Shown here one piece after another: positions 1 to 7,766 of a DNA stretch of 64,000 bases. A program made the translations under genes and the position numbers. This stretch comes from Stenotrophomonas maltophilia (GTDB lineage: Bacteria; Pseudomonadota; Gammaproteobacteria; Xanthomonadales; Xanthomonadaceae): positions 104,884-168,883 of the forward strand of contig FOZF01000001.1 of the NCBI GenBank assembly GCA_900113425.1, written 5' to 3'. Positions within the stretch are counted from its first letter, which is position 1. Every line of letters starts with the position of its first letter. The notes beneath the pieces were generated by a model that saw nothing but the letters and a program-made list of their open reading frames with translations, was not told the origin of the DNA and ran no database searches.

Positions 1-1
1 G

Positions 2-253
2 AAGATCGCACCCGGAAAGTGCCTGCCGATGCACAGCCACGGACGGAGCGAGCTGACGCAGATCCTGCGCGGCTCCTACAACGATGCGCTGGGCCTGTTC
101 GCGCCTGGCGATGTCGCGGATCTTGACGAGGACGTCGAGCACCAGCCGGTGACGGCGCCGGGCGTGCCATGCATCTGTGTGTCTGCGCTGGATGCCCCGC
201 TGGTGTTCAGTGGTTGGCTGGCGCGGCGCATCCAGCGTTTCGTGAAGCTCTGA
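2..253 (+). CDS. ChrR-type anti-sigma factor, C-terminal cupin part (5' end outside window)
   Basis: The reading frame is open from base 2 and ends in TGA at 251-253, so only the last 83 residues are present. They form a small cupin barrel with an HSH motif, a Glu four residues later and a later His in an EDVEHQP context. This is the metal-ligand arrangement of the C-terminal domain of ChrR anti-sigma factors, which hold an ECF RpoE-type sigma factor until singlet oxygen or organic peroxide is sensed. The sigma-binding zinc domain would lie upstream, outside the window. It is followed after 5 nt by an NAD(P)-binding protein on the same strand, so the two are probably co-transcribed. Assignment as ChrR rather than a general cupin rests on the metal motif and context. 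Confidence 0.7.
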   Translation, partial: KIAPGKCLPMHSHGRSELTQILRGSYNDALGLFAPGDVADLDEDVEHQPVTAPGVPCICVSALDAPLVFSGWLARRIQRFVKL

Positions 254-258
254 GCATC

Positions 259-954
259 ATGGACAGCCACGCCGCCCCTGGCCCCATGAAGCTGCTTGTT
301 GCTGGCGCAACGGGGCTGGTGGGTCAGGGTGTTGTCCTGGCCTGCCTGGAATCGCCCCGGGTGCAGCGTGTCACGGCACTGGTCCGCAGGCCGGGCAGCC
401 GGCTGGGGCAGCAGGTCGCCGAGCTGCTGCTCGCCGATTTCCGGCAGGCCGCCGGGAGTGTTGACCTGTTTTCGGGATTCGACGCCTGCCTTTACTGCGC
501 CGGAGCGCCGCCGGTGGGAACGCGCGAGGCGGAGTACCGCGCGGTCACCTTCGATGCCACGCTCGCCGTGGCGTCTGCGTTTGCCCGCGCATGTCCGCAG
601 GGGCGCTTCCTGTACGTGTCCGGGGCTCATGCCGATCCGCACAGCCGCATCATGCCATTGCGGGTGAAGGGGCAGACCGAACAGGCGCTGGCCCGCTTGC
701 CGATCCGTACGGTGATGTTGCGGCCAGGCGGTGTCCAGCCTGTTGCAGGTACGGGCACGGCGCATCCGTGGATGAAGCCACTCTACGGTGTCGGCGCCCC
801 GGTGCTGGGGCTGGTCGCACGCATGATGCCCTCCATCGCGACCAGCAATCTGGCTCTGGGGCGGGCCATGGTTGCACTGGCTGACATGCCACAGCCGCCA
901 GGCGTCGTTGAGTGCGCGCAGATCAACCGGCTCGGGGACGCGGAAGGCCCCTGA
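259..954 (+). CDS. NAD(P)-binding Rossmann-fold protein (atypical SDR / epimerase-like)
   Basis: This 231-residue protein opens with a nucleotide-binding segment, KLLVAGATGLVGQGVV, typical of NAD(P)H-binding extended or atypical SDRs (NmrA / DUF2867-like). There is no signal peptide, so it should be cytoplasmic. A YVSG segment and a later R-x-K-G stretch replace the usual YxxxK, so catalytic competence is unclear. ATG 259 directly follows the anti-sigma gene; an in-frame ATG at 286 would begin exactly at the Rossmann motif and is a credible alternative because no strong ribosome-binding site precedes either. Proteins of this kind occur in sigma-E/ChrR regulons, which fits the neighbour. The substrate is unknown. 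Confidence 0.7.
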   Translation: MDSHAAPGPMKLLVAGATGLVGQGVVLACLESPRVQRVTALVRRPGSRLGQQVAELLLADFRQAAGSVDLFSGFDACLYCAGAPPVGTREAEYRAVTFDATLAVASAFARACPQGRFLYVSGAHADPHSRIMPLRVKGQTEQALARLPIRTVMLRPGGVQPVAGTGTAHPWMKPLYGVGAPVLGLVARMMPSIATSNLALGRAMVALADMPQPPGVVECAQINRLGDAEGP

Positions 955-975
955 GCCGGCGAGAGCCCCACTCGA

Positions 976-3372
976 TCAACGGGAGGGCGCCAGCGCGCCG
1001 CGGATCGATTCGGCCAGATCGGCGCGCGTGAAGGGCTTGCTCAGCAGCGCCGCAGCGCGGCCCACGCCCCCCGGCGCGTCATGATCGCGCGGATAGCCGG
1101 ATGTGAAAAGAATCGCCACCTCAGGCCAGCGCTCCCTGACTTCGCGACCGAGTTCCCAGCCGGACATGCCGGGCATCACGATATCGGAGAACAGCAGATC
1201 GATGCGTGCGTCCGGGCGTTCCAGCAGGCGCAGTGCAGACGGTCCGTCATGCGCCTCCAGCACGCGGTAGCCCAGCTGGCGCAGGGCGTCGACGGTGTAG
1301 GCGCGGACATCGTCATTGTCTTCAGCAACCAGGATGGTCTCGCCACGCTGTTCATATCCGGCCAGTCCCACTGCCGGCGCGGGAGATTCACAGGGCAGTG
1401 GCAGTGGCGAGCGCGGGAACATCATGGTGATGCTGGTTCCTCCGCCCTCCACGGAGTCGATCAGGACGTGGCCTCCTGACTGCTTGACGAAACCATGCAC
1501 CATGGAGAGCCCGAGGCCCGTGCCACGCCCCACCTGTTTCGTGGTGAAGAACGGCTCGAACACCCGCGCCAGCGTATCGGCCGGCATGCCGTGGCCGTTG
1601 TCGCGGACACGCAGCATCACGTACTCGCCCGGTGTCGCATCGGGGAACAGGGCGGCGTAGTCGCCGTCGAGATGGCTGTTGTCGATCTCGACCTTAAGCC
1701 GCCCGCCGCCGGGCATCGCATCACGCGCATTCACCGCGAGGTTGAGCACGGACGCCTCCAGTTGGCCCACGTCCAGTTCCACGCACCAGATGCCGGCAGC
1801 CGTGCTGATTTCCAGTCGCACCAACTCGCCCAACGCCCGCTGCAGCATGTCCTGCATTCCGAGCATGCAGTCGTTGAGATTGACGGCCTGGCTGCGCAGG
1901 GGCTGGCGGCGTGCGAAGGCCAGCAGCCGCTGGGTCAGGCTTGCCGCGCGTGAGACGCCCTTCAGGGCATTATCCAGTGCGCGTGTCGTCGCCTCGGCCG
2001 GTGCTCCGGGATGGCTGCTCAACAGCATCGCGTGCTCGACGTTGCCGGAGATGACCGTCAGGATGTTGTTGAAGTCATGGGCGATGCCGCCGGTCAGCTG
2101 CCCGACGGCCTCGATCTTCTGCGCCTGCCGGAGTGCGTGCTCTGCCTGCAGTCGCGCGGTGGTCTCCACGGCTTCGGACACCACCGCGGTGACCTCGCCG
2201 GCGCCGTCCTGCAACGGACGGAATGAAACGTCGAAACTTCGCCGGCCGGTGGGCAGCTCCAGTTCGAGCGAATGCAGGGAGCTGTGCCCACGTACGGCTT
2301 CGGCAACCGCCTTGTCGATCACGTCGCTCATTCCGGGCGTGGTGGTGAACCAGGGCGTCTGCCAGTAGGGGATATCCACAACGTGCGACTTCTCGGCCAG
2401 CACTGCGGCCAGCGAGGCGACGTTGGCGTCGACGACACGCCCGGACAGGTCAAGCAGCACCTGATGCTGGAAGCTGGACTCGAAGATGGACTGCAGGCGC
2501 CGCTTGCTGGCCCGGAGCTCGGCGGTGCGCGCTTGAACCTGCCGCTCCAGCGACTGGTTGTCCTCGCGCAGGGCCAGTTCGGCGCGCTTGAGCTGGGAGA
2601 CGTCGCTGCCCACGCAGATGTAGCCGACCACACGGCCATCGGCCGCGCGCTCCGGTACGCAGTCCACCTGTACGAAGCGCGTCTCGCCGCTGCGATGGGC
2701 AAGGCGGGTCTGGAAGTTGGCGCGCTCTCCCTGCAGCACCTGCTGCAGGCTGGGCAGCGCCTCCTCGAAGGCTGAGATCCCGCTGATCTCGCGTGCAGTC
2801 CGTCCCTGCAGTTCGGCCAGGCTTACGCCGTGCCAGTCCAGAAACGCGCGGTTGGCGAAGCGGAAGCGGTGTTCATGATCGAACTGGGCGATCAGTGCCG
2901 GAACCACGTCGGTGATCTGCTGCAACTGTGCCTGACTGTCATTCAGCGCCGCCTGGGCCTTGGCCAGCTTGCCACGCTCGTGGGCCTCCTGCCGCGCACG
3001 CCGTATCGCGTCCGGCAGTCGTTGCAGCCGCTGCTTCACCACGTAGTCGCGCGCGCCACGGGTCAGGGCCTGCACCGCCAGTTCTTCGGTAAGCGTGCCG
3101 GAAACAAAAATGAATGGGGTATGGGGAATGCGTTCGCGCGCCAGGGCCAGAGCCGCATCGCCATCGAAGCCGGGCAATACGTGATCGGCGAGGATGACGT
3201 CATGCGTTCCGCTGTCGATGGCATCGAGGAAGCCCCGACGCGTCCATACGCGCTCCGCTTCGAAATCCAGGCCGGCCCGCAGCAGCTGGGCGGAGATCAG
3301 CTCCGCATCGAGTGCGCTGTCCTCCAGCATGAGGATGCGCAGGCGCTCGCCGCGGTCGGTGATATCACCCAT
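976..3372 (-). CDS. Hybrid sensor histidine kinase, REC-PAS-PAS-HisKA-HATPase-REC
   Basis: The 798-residue protein starts with a receiver domain (about 10-125, Asp63 in ILADHVLPG), then a PAS domain with a PAC-like tail (about 150-265), a coiled linker, a second PAS-like region (about 290-405), a HisKA box with His432 (GGIAHDFNNIL), an ATPase domain with a GRGTGLGLS box, and a C-terminal receiver (Asp730 in FSDIVMPG). No membrane segment is visible, so it is cytosolic and probably takes its input through the N-terminal receiver from a phosphorelay. ATG 3372 lies inside the end of the upstream response-regulator gene (8-nt overlap), implying translational coupling. The frame stays open upstream to 3510, but that part only shadows the regulator gene. 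It is the last gene of the phytochrome operon. Confidence 0.88.
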   Translation of the reverse strand: MGDITDRGERLRILMLEDSALDAELISAQLLRAGLDFEAERVWTRRGFLDAIDSGTHDVILADHVLPGFDGDAALALARERIPHTPFIFVSGTLTEELAVQALTRGARDYVVKQRLQRLPDAIRRARQEAHERGKLAKAQAALNDSQAQLQQITDVVPALIAQFDHEHRFRFANRAFLDWHGVSLAELQGRTAREISGISAFEEALPSLQQVLQGERANFQTRLAHRSGETRFVQVDCVPERAADGRVVGYICVGSDVSQLKRAELALREDNQSLERQVQARTAELRASKRRLQSIFESSFQHQVLLDLSGRVVDANVASLAAVLAEKSHVVDIPYWQTPWFTTTPGMSDVIDKAVAEAVRGHSSLHSLELELPTGRRSFDVSFRPLQDGAGEVTAVVSEAVETTARLQAEHALRQAQKIEAVGQLTGGIAHDFNNILTVISGNVEHAMLLSSHPGAPAEATTRALDNALKGVSRAASLTQRLLAFARRQPLRSQAVNLNDCMLGMQDMLQRALGELVRLEISTAAGIWCVELDVGQLEASVLNLAVNARDAMPGGGRLKVEIDNSHLDGDYAALFPDATPGEYVMLRVRDNGHGMPADTLARVFEPFFTTKQVGRGTGLGLSMVHGFVKQSGGHVLIDSVEGGGTSITMMFPRSPLPLPCESPAPAVGLAGYEQRGETILVAEDNDDVRAYTVDALRQLGYRVLEAHDGPSALRLLERPDARIDLLFSDIVMPGMSGWELGREVRERWPEVAILFTSGYPRDHDAPGGVGRAAALLSKPFTRADLAESIRGALAPSR

Positions 3373-3832
3373 GGTGGTGTCCCGAGCCGTTCGGGCGATG
3401 CGGCGGTGGTTGATTGGTGATTCCCCAGAACATGCCAAGACCCTGGATCGCGTCGAAGAATTCCTTGAAATCCACGGGCTTGACCACGAACGCGTTGACC
3501 CCCAGCTCATAGCTGCGGATCAGGTCCTGCTCCTCCCGCGACGAGGTCAGCATCACGATCGGAGTACTGCTGAGGCCGGGGTCGCCACGAACCTGCTCGA
3601 GTACCTCCAGTCCATTGACCTTCGGCAGTTTGAGATCGAGCAGTACGACCACGGGGCCGCCATGGCGGGCACCGGAAAAGGCGCCCTCGCATCGCAGATA
3701 GTCCAGCGCCTCGGCGCCGTCACGCACATGGACGACATCATTGAGCAGCTGGCAGCGCGACAGCGCGGCCAGGGTCAACTCAGCATCCTTGGGGCTGTCC
3801 TCGACAAGCAGGATCGGCCGTAGGTCCCTCAT
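3365..3832 (-). CDS. Single-domain response regulator (Rcp1/CheY-like), phytochrome partner
   Basis: This is a 155-residue stand-alone receiver: acidic pair near residues 11-12 (VEDS), phospho-acceptor Asp66 (LLDLKLP), Thr96 and Lys118 (VVKPVD). There is no output domain. Small regulators of the Rcp1 type are the usual phosphate acceptors of phytochrome kinases, and its ATG overlaps the stop codon of the bacteriophytochrome gene by 4 nt. The downstream hybrid kinase also overlaps it by 8 nt, so all three are probably made from one mRNA and act in one relay. It ends in a His/Pro-rich tail (PPPHRPNGSGHHHG). Confidence 0.88.
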   Translation of the reverse strand: MRDLRPILLVEDSPKDAELTLAALSRCQLLNDVVHVRDGAEALDYLRCEGAFSGARHGGPVVVLLDLKLPKVNGLEVLEQVRGDPGLSSTPIVMLTSSREEQDLIRSYELGVNAFVVKPVDFKEFFDAIQGLGMFWGITNQPPPHRPNGSGHHHG

Positions 3833-6066
3833 TGAACATCTCCAGAATGCAGGGGCAGGGTGAAATGGAGCGTGGCGCCTTTGCCCGGCTCGCCCTCGGC
3901 CCAGGTGCGGCCGCCATGGCGGCCGATGATGCGGCGCACGTTGGCCAGGCCGATGCCGGTGCCTTCGAACTCCTCGACATGGTGCAGCCGCTGGAACACG
4001 CCGAACAGCTTGTCCACATAACGCATGTCGAAGCCGCAGCCGTTGTCGCGCACAGCGAAGACATCCTCGCTTGCCGAACGCTGGTGCGTCACTTCGATCA
4101 CCGCGTGCGTGCGCTCGCGGGTGAACTTCACAGCATTGGACAGCAGGTTCTGCCAGACCAGGCGCATCATGGTGGGGTCGGCCTCCACCTGCGGCAGGTC
4201 GCCGATCTGCCAGCGGACGTCGCGGCCGCGGTATTCGAACTCCAGCATCTTCCGTACGTCCTCCACCATGGCCGCCATGTCGATGCGTGCACGACCCAGC
4301 GTCGAGCGGCCCATCTGGGAGAAGCTCAGAAGATCATCCACCAGGATGCCGGCCGATTTGGCCGAATCAACGATGGTGTCGAGGAAGCGGCGCTCGGTTT
4401 CGTTCAAGCGCTCGCCTGCCGAGCTGCCGAGCAGTTCGGAATAGCCCACGATATGCCGGAACGGGGCGCGCAGATCATGGCTGATTGAATACGAGAAGGC
4501 TTCCAGCTCCTTGTTGCTGCGCATCAGCTGCTCGTTCAGTTCGGCCATCTCTTCCGCCTTGCGCAGCACGATGTCGACGATGGCGTTGCGCATCTCGTGC
4601 GCCGCATCGCAGTCGGCCTCGTTCCACGGCAGGCTGCGCTGCTGCACGGTCTCTTTCCAGGCCTCGAATGAATGACGCGGCGACAGCGCTTCGCTGCCGG
4701 ATGCGCTCTTGCGCGGGTCGCCGCCCCACCTGACCGTGCGTACCACTTCCGGGCGGAACCACATCAGGTAGCTGTCATGCAGCTGGGAGATGGACACGGC
4801 GATCACACCGCTGGCGATCCCGCTGAATGCCTCCGCTGCGGGCCAGGCCGCTGCCAGATGATCCGTGACGTACATTTCCTCGCCTACGTGCGCAGTGGCG
4901 AGCCACTGCGCCAGCGCGAGCACCTCCGGGTTCCCGGGGCACTGGCCCATGCGCACGCAGTCGTTCCTGTGCACGATGGCCGCGCCCTGCGCTCCGGTCA
5001 GCGAAAGCAGGCTGTCGGGATCGCGGCGGAGCGCCGCCATGAAATCCTCGTCGCCGGCCATCCGGCCCAGCAGCCTGACCAGCAACGACCGGCGCCCGAC
5101 CCGTTCCTCCACGGCACGTGCGCGCTGCTTGAGCGCGATCTGCAGTGACAGGATCTGCCCCATGAACTCGCAGGCCGTGCGCACGTGATAGGGCAGCCGG
5201 CGAGGCTGTGCGCTGTGGCACGACACCAGCCCCCACAGCTGCCCCTCGTGGATCAGCGAGACCGACATCGATGCCGCCGTGCCCATGTTGCGCATGTACT
5301 GCAGGTGGACCGGCGAGACGCTGCGGAGCGCGGAGAGGCCCAGGTCGGTGGGTGGGGCCTGGCGGTGATGTTCGGCCCGGACCAGGGGCACGGGCGTGTA
5401 GTCGCAGTCGGCGATCAGCCGCACCCGGTTGTGCAGGTACAGGGCGCGCGCCTGGGCCGGAATATCCGATTCAGGAAAGCGCAGATCGAGATACGAAGGC
5501 AGGATGCCGTTGCCATCCTCGGCGACGACGGTTCCATTCCAGCCGGCATCGAACTGGTAGACGAGCGTGCGGTCGAATCCGGCGATCCTGCGCATGTGCG
5601 CGGCGGCCAGCTGGCAGAGATCCTCCACCGTCGCAGCCCCCTCGATGGCGAGCATCAGCTCGCGGATCGCAGGGTAGAGTTCCTCCAGGGAGCCGGGTTG
5701 GCCGGCAACGGGGGCTTCCAGTTCGATCAGAAGATCGTCGTTGGAACGATGCGCGAGCAGCTGGTGGCGCCCCAGTCCATCCAGGTGCACCGCGCCCAGG
5801 TGCAGGGTGCCGCCCGGCGCGATGTGCCGGAGGCGATGCACGAAGGGGCCGATCACCCCGCCCAGTGCGTTCTCGACATGCTGCATCAATGGATCGCCGA
5901 ACTGCCGCAGCGCGATGGGCTGGCTCACAGCGCATTCGCGCACCAGCAGGGTCTGCGGATCCAGTACCAGCAGCACACCATAGGGCTGGATGGCGCCCGG
6001 CGTGTGGATGGGCTCCCGCGCACAGTCCGACAGTGCATCGTGCCAGGTGCGATCAGCGGAAGGCAT
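3829..6066 (-). CDS. bphP: Bacteriophytochrome histidine kinase
   Basis: The 745-residue protein has the canonical order PAS-GAF-PHY-HisKA-HATPase. Cys15 in DCAREPIHTPG is the expected biliverdin attachment Cys, the GAF domain carries the FPESDIPAQAR motif (about 198-207), the PHY tongue carries WFRPE (about 436-440), His530 (ISHDLRAPF) is the phosphorylation site and GTGIGLANV the ATP-binding box. It senses red/far-red light through biliverdin and phosphorylates the overlapping downstream regulator. The frame includes a TTG at 6069, but ATG 6066 is the better start. The heme oxygenase gene that would supply biliverdin lies 97 nt upstream on the same strand. Confidence 0.95.
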   Translation of the reverse strand: MPSADRTWHDALSDCAREPIHTPGAIQPYGVLLVLDPQTLLVRECAVSQPIALRQFGDPLMQHVENALGGVIGPFVHRLRHIAPGGTLHLGAVHLDGLGRHQLLAHRSNDDLLIELEAPVAGQPGSLEELYPAIRELMLAIEGAATVEDLCQLAAAHMRRIAGFDRTLVYQFDAGWNGTVVAEDGNGILPSYLDLRFPESDIPAQARALYLHNRVRLIADCDYTPVPLVRAEHHRQAPPTDLGLSALRSVSPVHLQYMRNMGTAASMSVSLIHEGQLWGLVSCHSAQPRRLPYHVRTACEFMGQILSLQIALKQRARAVEERVGRRSLLVRLLGRMAGDEDFMAALRRDPDSLLSLTGAQGAAIVHRNDCVRMGQCPGNPEVLALAQWLATAHVGEEMYVTDHLAAAWPAAEAFSGIASGVIAVSISQLHDSYLMWFRPEVVRTVRWGGDPRKSASGSEALSPRHSFEAWKETVQQRSLPWNEADCDAAHEMRNAIVDIVLRKAEEMAELNEQLMRSNKELEAFSYSISHDLRAPFRHIVGYSELLGSSAGERLNETERRFLDTIVDSAKSAGILVDDLLSFSQMGRSTLGRARIDMAAMVEDVRKMLEFEYRGRDVRWQIGDLPQVEADPTMMRLVWQNLLSNAVKFTRERTHAVIEVTHQRSASEDVFAVRDNGCGFDMRYVDKLFGVFQRLHHVEEFEGTGIGLANVRRIIGRHGGRTWAEGEPGKGATLHFTLPLHSGDVQ

Positions 6067-6163
6067 CAAGGGTGGTACTCATGATTCGTGACGGGGCGGG
6101 CTGAATGGAATGGTGACGGAAAATGGCGCGGCCGCATACCGTCCGGTCGATGTGAATGCCTGC

Positions 6164-6775
6164 TCATGCATTACTGAACACTTCAGCTGCGCAGCGCCGC
6201 ACGAAGGCAAACGCCTGCTGCGCGGCACTGCACGCCTGCCGGCGTTGCCGCTGCGTGAGAGATTCCGCATCCAGATGCGCGCGAGTGATTCGCCATTGCT
6301 CGGCCACGCCTGCAGGAGAAGGTGCAAGGTGACGGGCGCCATGGCCGGCACCCAGCCCCAGCGCGGCGGCGGACTTGAGCAGGACAGCCGAACCCAGCGC
6401 AGACCCCTCGACGGTATACAACCAGCCCAACGCCGACGCCCGGGATGCGTGCTGCAGCCTGGGACGCCAGGCATGCGCGCGGGGCAGCGCGGCGCCGATG
6501 TCCAGCAGGTCCTGCTCAACCAGCCCCAGTCGTGCCGTCAGCGGAAGCGCGAGCCGGTCCCTGTACAGCGGTGCTGCGGCGTGGTGGAGATGCCATTGGA
6601 CCTGGAGAAAGCGCCCGTAGCGCAATGTGGATTCGAACAGGCGCTGCCCGATCAGGAACGCATCCAGGCTGCCGTGTGCCGATCGGGTGGCGTCCCTCAG
6701 GTACACGCTCAACGGACTACCGGCGGGCTGCTGGCAATGGGCGGGTGGATCGGAGGACCGCAGTGGACTGTGCAT
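6164..6775 (-). CDS. bphO: Biliverdin-producing heme oxygenase (BphO/HmuO family)
   Basis: The 203-residue protein has the bacterial heme oxygenase pattern: LRDATRSAHGSLD with proximal heme ligand His34 and a later GWLYTVEGSALGSAVLL helix that corresponds to the distal glycine-rich helix. It opens heme to biliverdin, iron and CO. The frame is open far upstream, but ATG 6775 has an AGGG ribosome-binding site 8 nt before it and gives the normal family length. Its place directly upstream of the bacteriophytochrome makes chromophore supply the likely role, rather than iron acquisition from host heme. Confidence 0.9.
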   Translation of the reverse strand: MHSPLRSSDPPAHCQQPAGSPLSVYLRDATRSAHGSLDAFLIGQRLFESTLRYGRFLQVQWHLHHAAAPLYRDRLALPLTARLGLVEQDLLDIGAALPRAHAWRPRLQHASRASALGWLYTVEGSALGSAVLLKSAAALGLGAGHGARHLAPSPAGVAEQWRITRAHLDAESLTQRQRRQACSAAQQAFAFVRRCAAEVFSNA

Positions 6776-6901
6776 CTGCGGCACCCTAGCAGAATCGGTC
6801 CGTGTTCCGCAGGAGATTTCGCGGCCACTGCATCTGCACTGCACGCCCGCTGCACGTCGGCTTCCATAACGTAGACCAGACACCTCCCTTGGCGCCCCGT
6901 C

Positions 6902-7201
6902 GTGAATCTGCAGACACCCCCGAACACGTCCTACTCCATGCGCGCGATGCCGGACAGCTGCCAGTTCCAGCTGCTGGACGTCGATCTTCTGCAGGACCCT
7001 GGCACCCGCCGCATCGTTCACCTGTATTCCATGGTGGCGCGCTGCCTGCGCTGCGAGACGGTGTTCAAGGCCGTGGAGGGGCAGGGGTTGGTCAGCATGT
7101 CGGCCGCCCGTGTTCTGCGCTGCCCGACCGGCTGCGGTCAGCAGTCGCTGAAGGGCGCGACCCTGCGCAGCTGGCAGCCCGCGCCTGACGCAACAGCCTG
7201 A
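6902..7201 (+). CDS. Small conserved-looking protein with two cysteine pairs, function unknown
   Basis: An up to 99-residue protein divergent from the heme oxygenase gene. It contains CLRC and, 28 residues later, CPTGC, a spacing that could bind a metal or form a zinc ribbon. No signal peptide or membrane segment is visible. The GTG at 6902 has no clear ribosome-binding site; ATG 6938 or 6947 are equally possible starts. The codon pattern matches its neighbours. I do not recognise the family. Confidence 0.55.
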   Translation: MNLQTPPNTSYSMRAMPDSCQFQLLDVDLLQDPGTRRIVHLYSMVARCLRCETVFKAVEGQGLVSMSAARVLRCPTGCGQQSLKGATLRSWQPAPDATA

Positions 7202-7214
7202 AGCGCGCACTGCG

Positions 7215-7700
7215 TCACAGCGCCCCGGGATTGGCCTGCCACACTGCGTAGTTGAGCGCGGCGGCGAACCCTACCCACAGCAGATAGGGCAGCAACAGGA
7301 TCGCCGCCAGCGTCCGGATGCGCGCGAATGCAATCACGGTGGCGATGATGAGCGCCAGCAGGGCCAGGATATCCACGAAGGCGAGCGCACCCTGTTTCCA
7401 TCCAAAGAACAGCCAGCTCCATGCGGTGTTGACCGCCAGCTGCACGACGTAGAGCACCAATGCCGCCGTGGTGGGGCGCCGTTCCTTCTCGCGCCAGACC
7501 AGCCACGCAGCCACTGCCATCAGCGCGTACAACACTGTCCAGACCGGTCCGAACAGCCCCGCGGGAGGCGCCCACCCGGGCAGCGACAGGGTGGAGTAGA
7601 AATCCGATGCCGAGATCGAGGCCCGTGCGCCAAGTGCCGCTGCCACGAAGGTCAGCGCCAGCCAGCCGGCCAGTCCAAGGATCTGCGGTGTTCGTTTCAT
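7215..7700 (-). CDS. tspO: TspO/MBR family tryptophan-rich sensory protein
   Basis: The 161-residue membrane protein has five predicted hydrophobic helices and the family signatures LPGWAPPAGLFGPVWTVLY, AVNTAWSWLFFGW and LNYAVWQAN. TspO proteins bind porphyrins and related tetrapyrroles and modulate their breakdown or stress signalling. ATG 7700 is preceded by AAGGATG-type Shine-Dalgarno sequence; the longer frame to 7745 lacks support. It lies close to the heme oxygenase and phytochrome genes, which also deal with tetrapyrroles, but is not in the same transcription unit because a plus-strand gene lies between. Confidence 0.92.
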   Translation of the reverse strand: MKRTPQILGLAGWLALTFVAAALGARASISASDFYSTLSLPGWAPPAGLFGPVWTVLYALMAVAAWLVWREKERRPTTAALVLYVVQLAVNTAWSWLFFGWKQGALAFVDILALLALIIATVIAFARIRTLAAILLLPYLLWVGFAAALNYAVWQANPGAL

Positions 7701-7766
7701 CGGACATCCTTGCGTGGGTGTTGATCCGTTACGAACGAGCGGCACGTTTGGATGCAGCGCCGGCCA

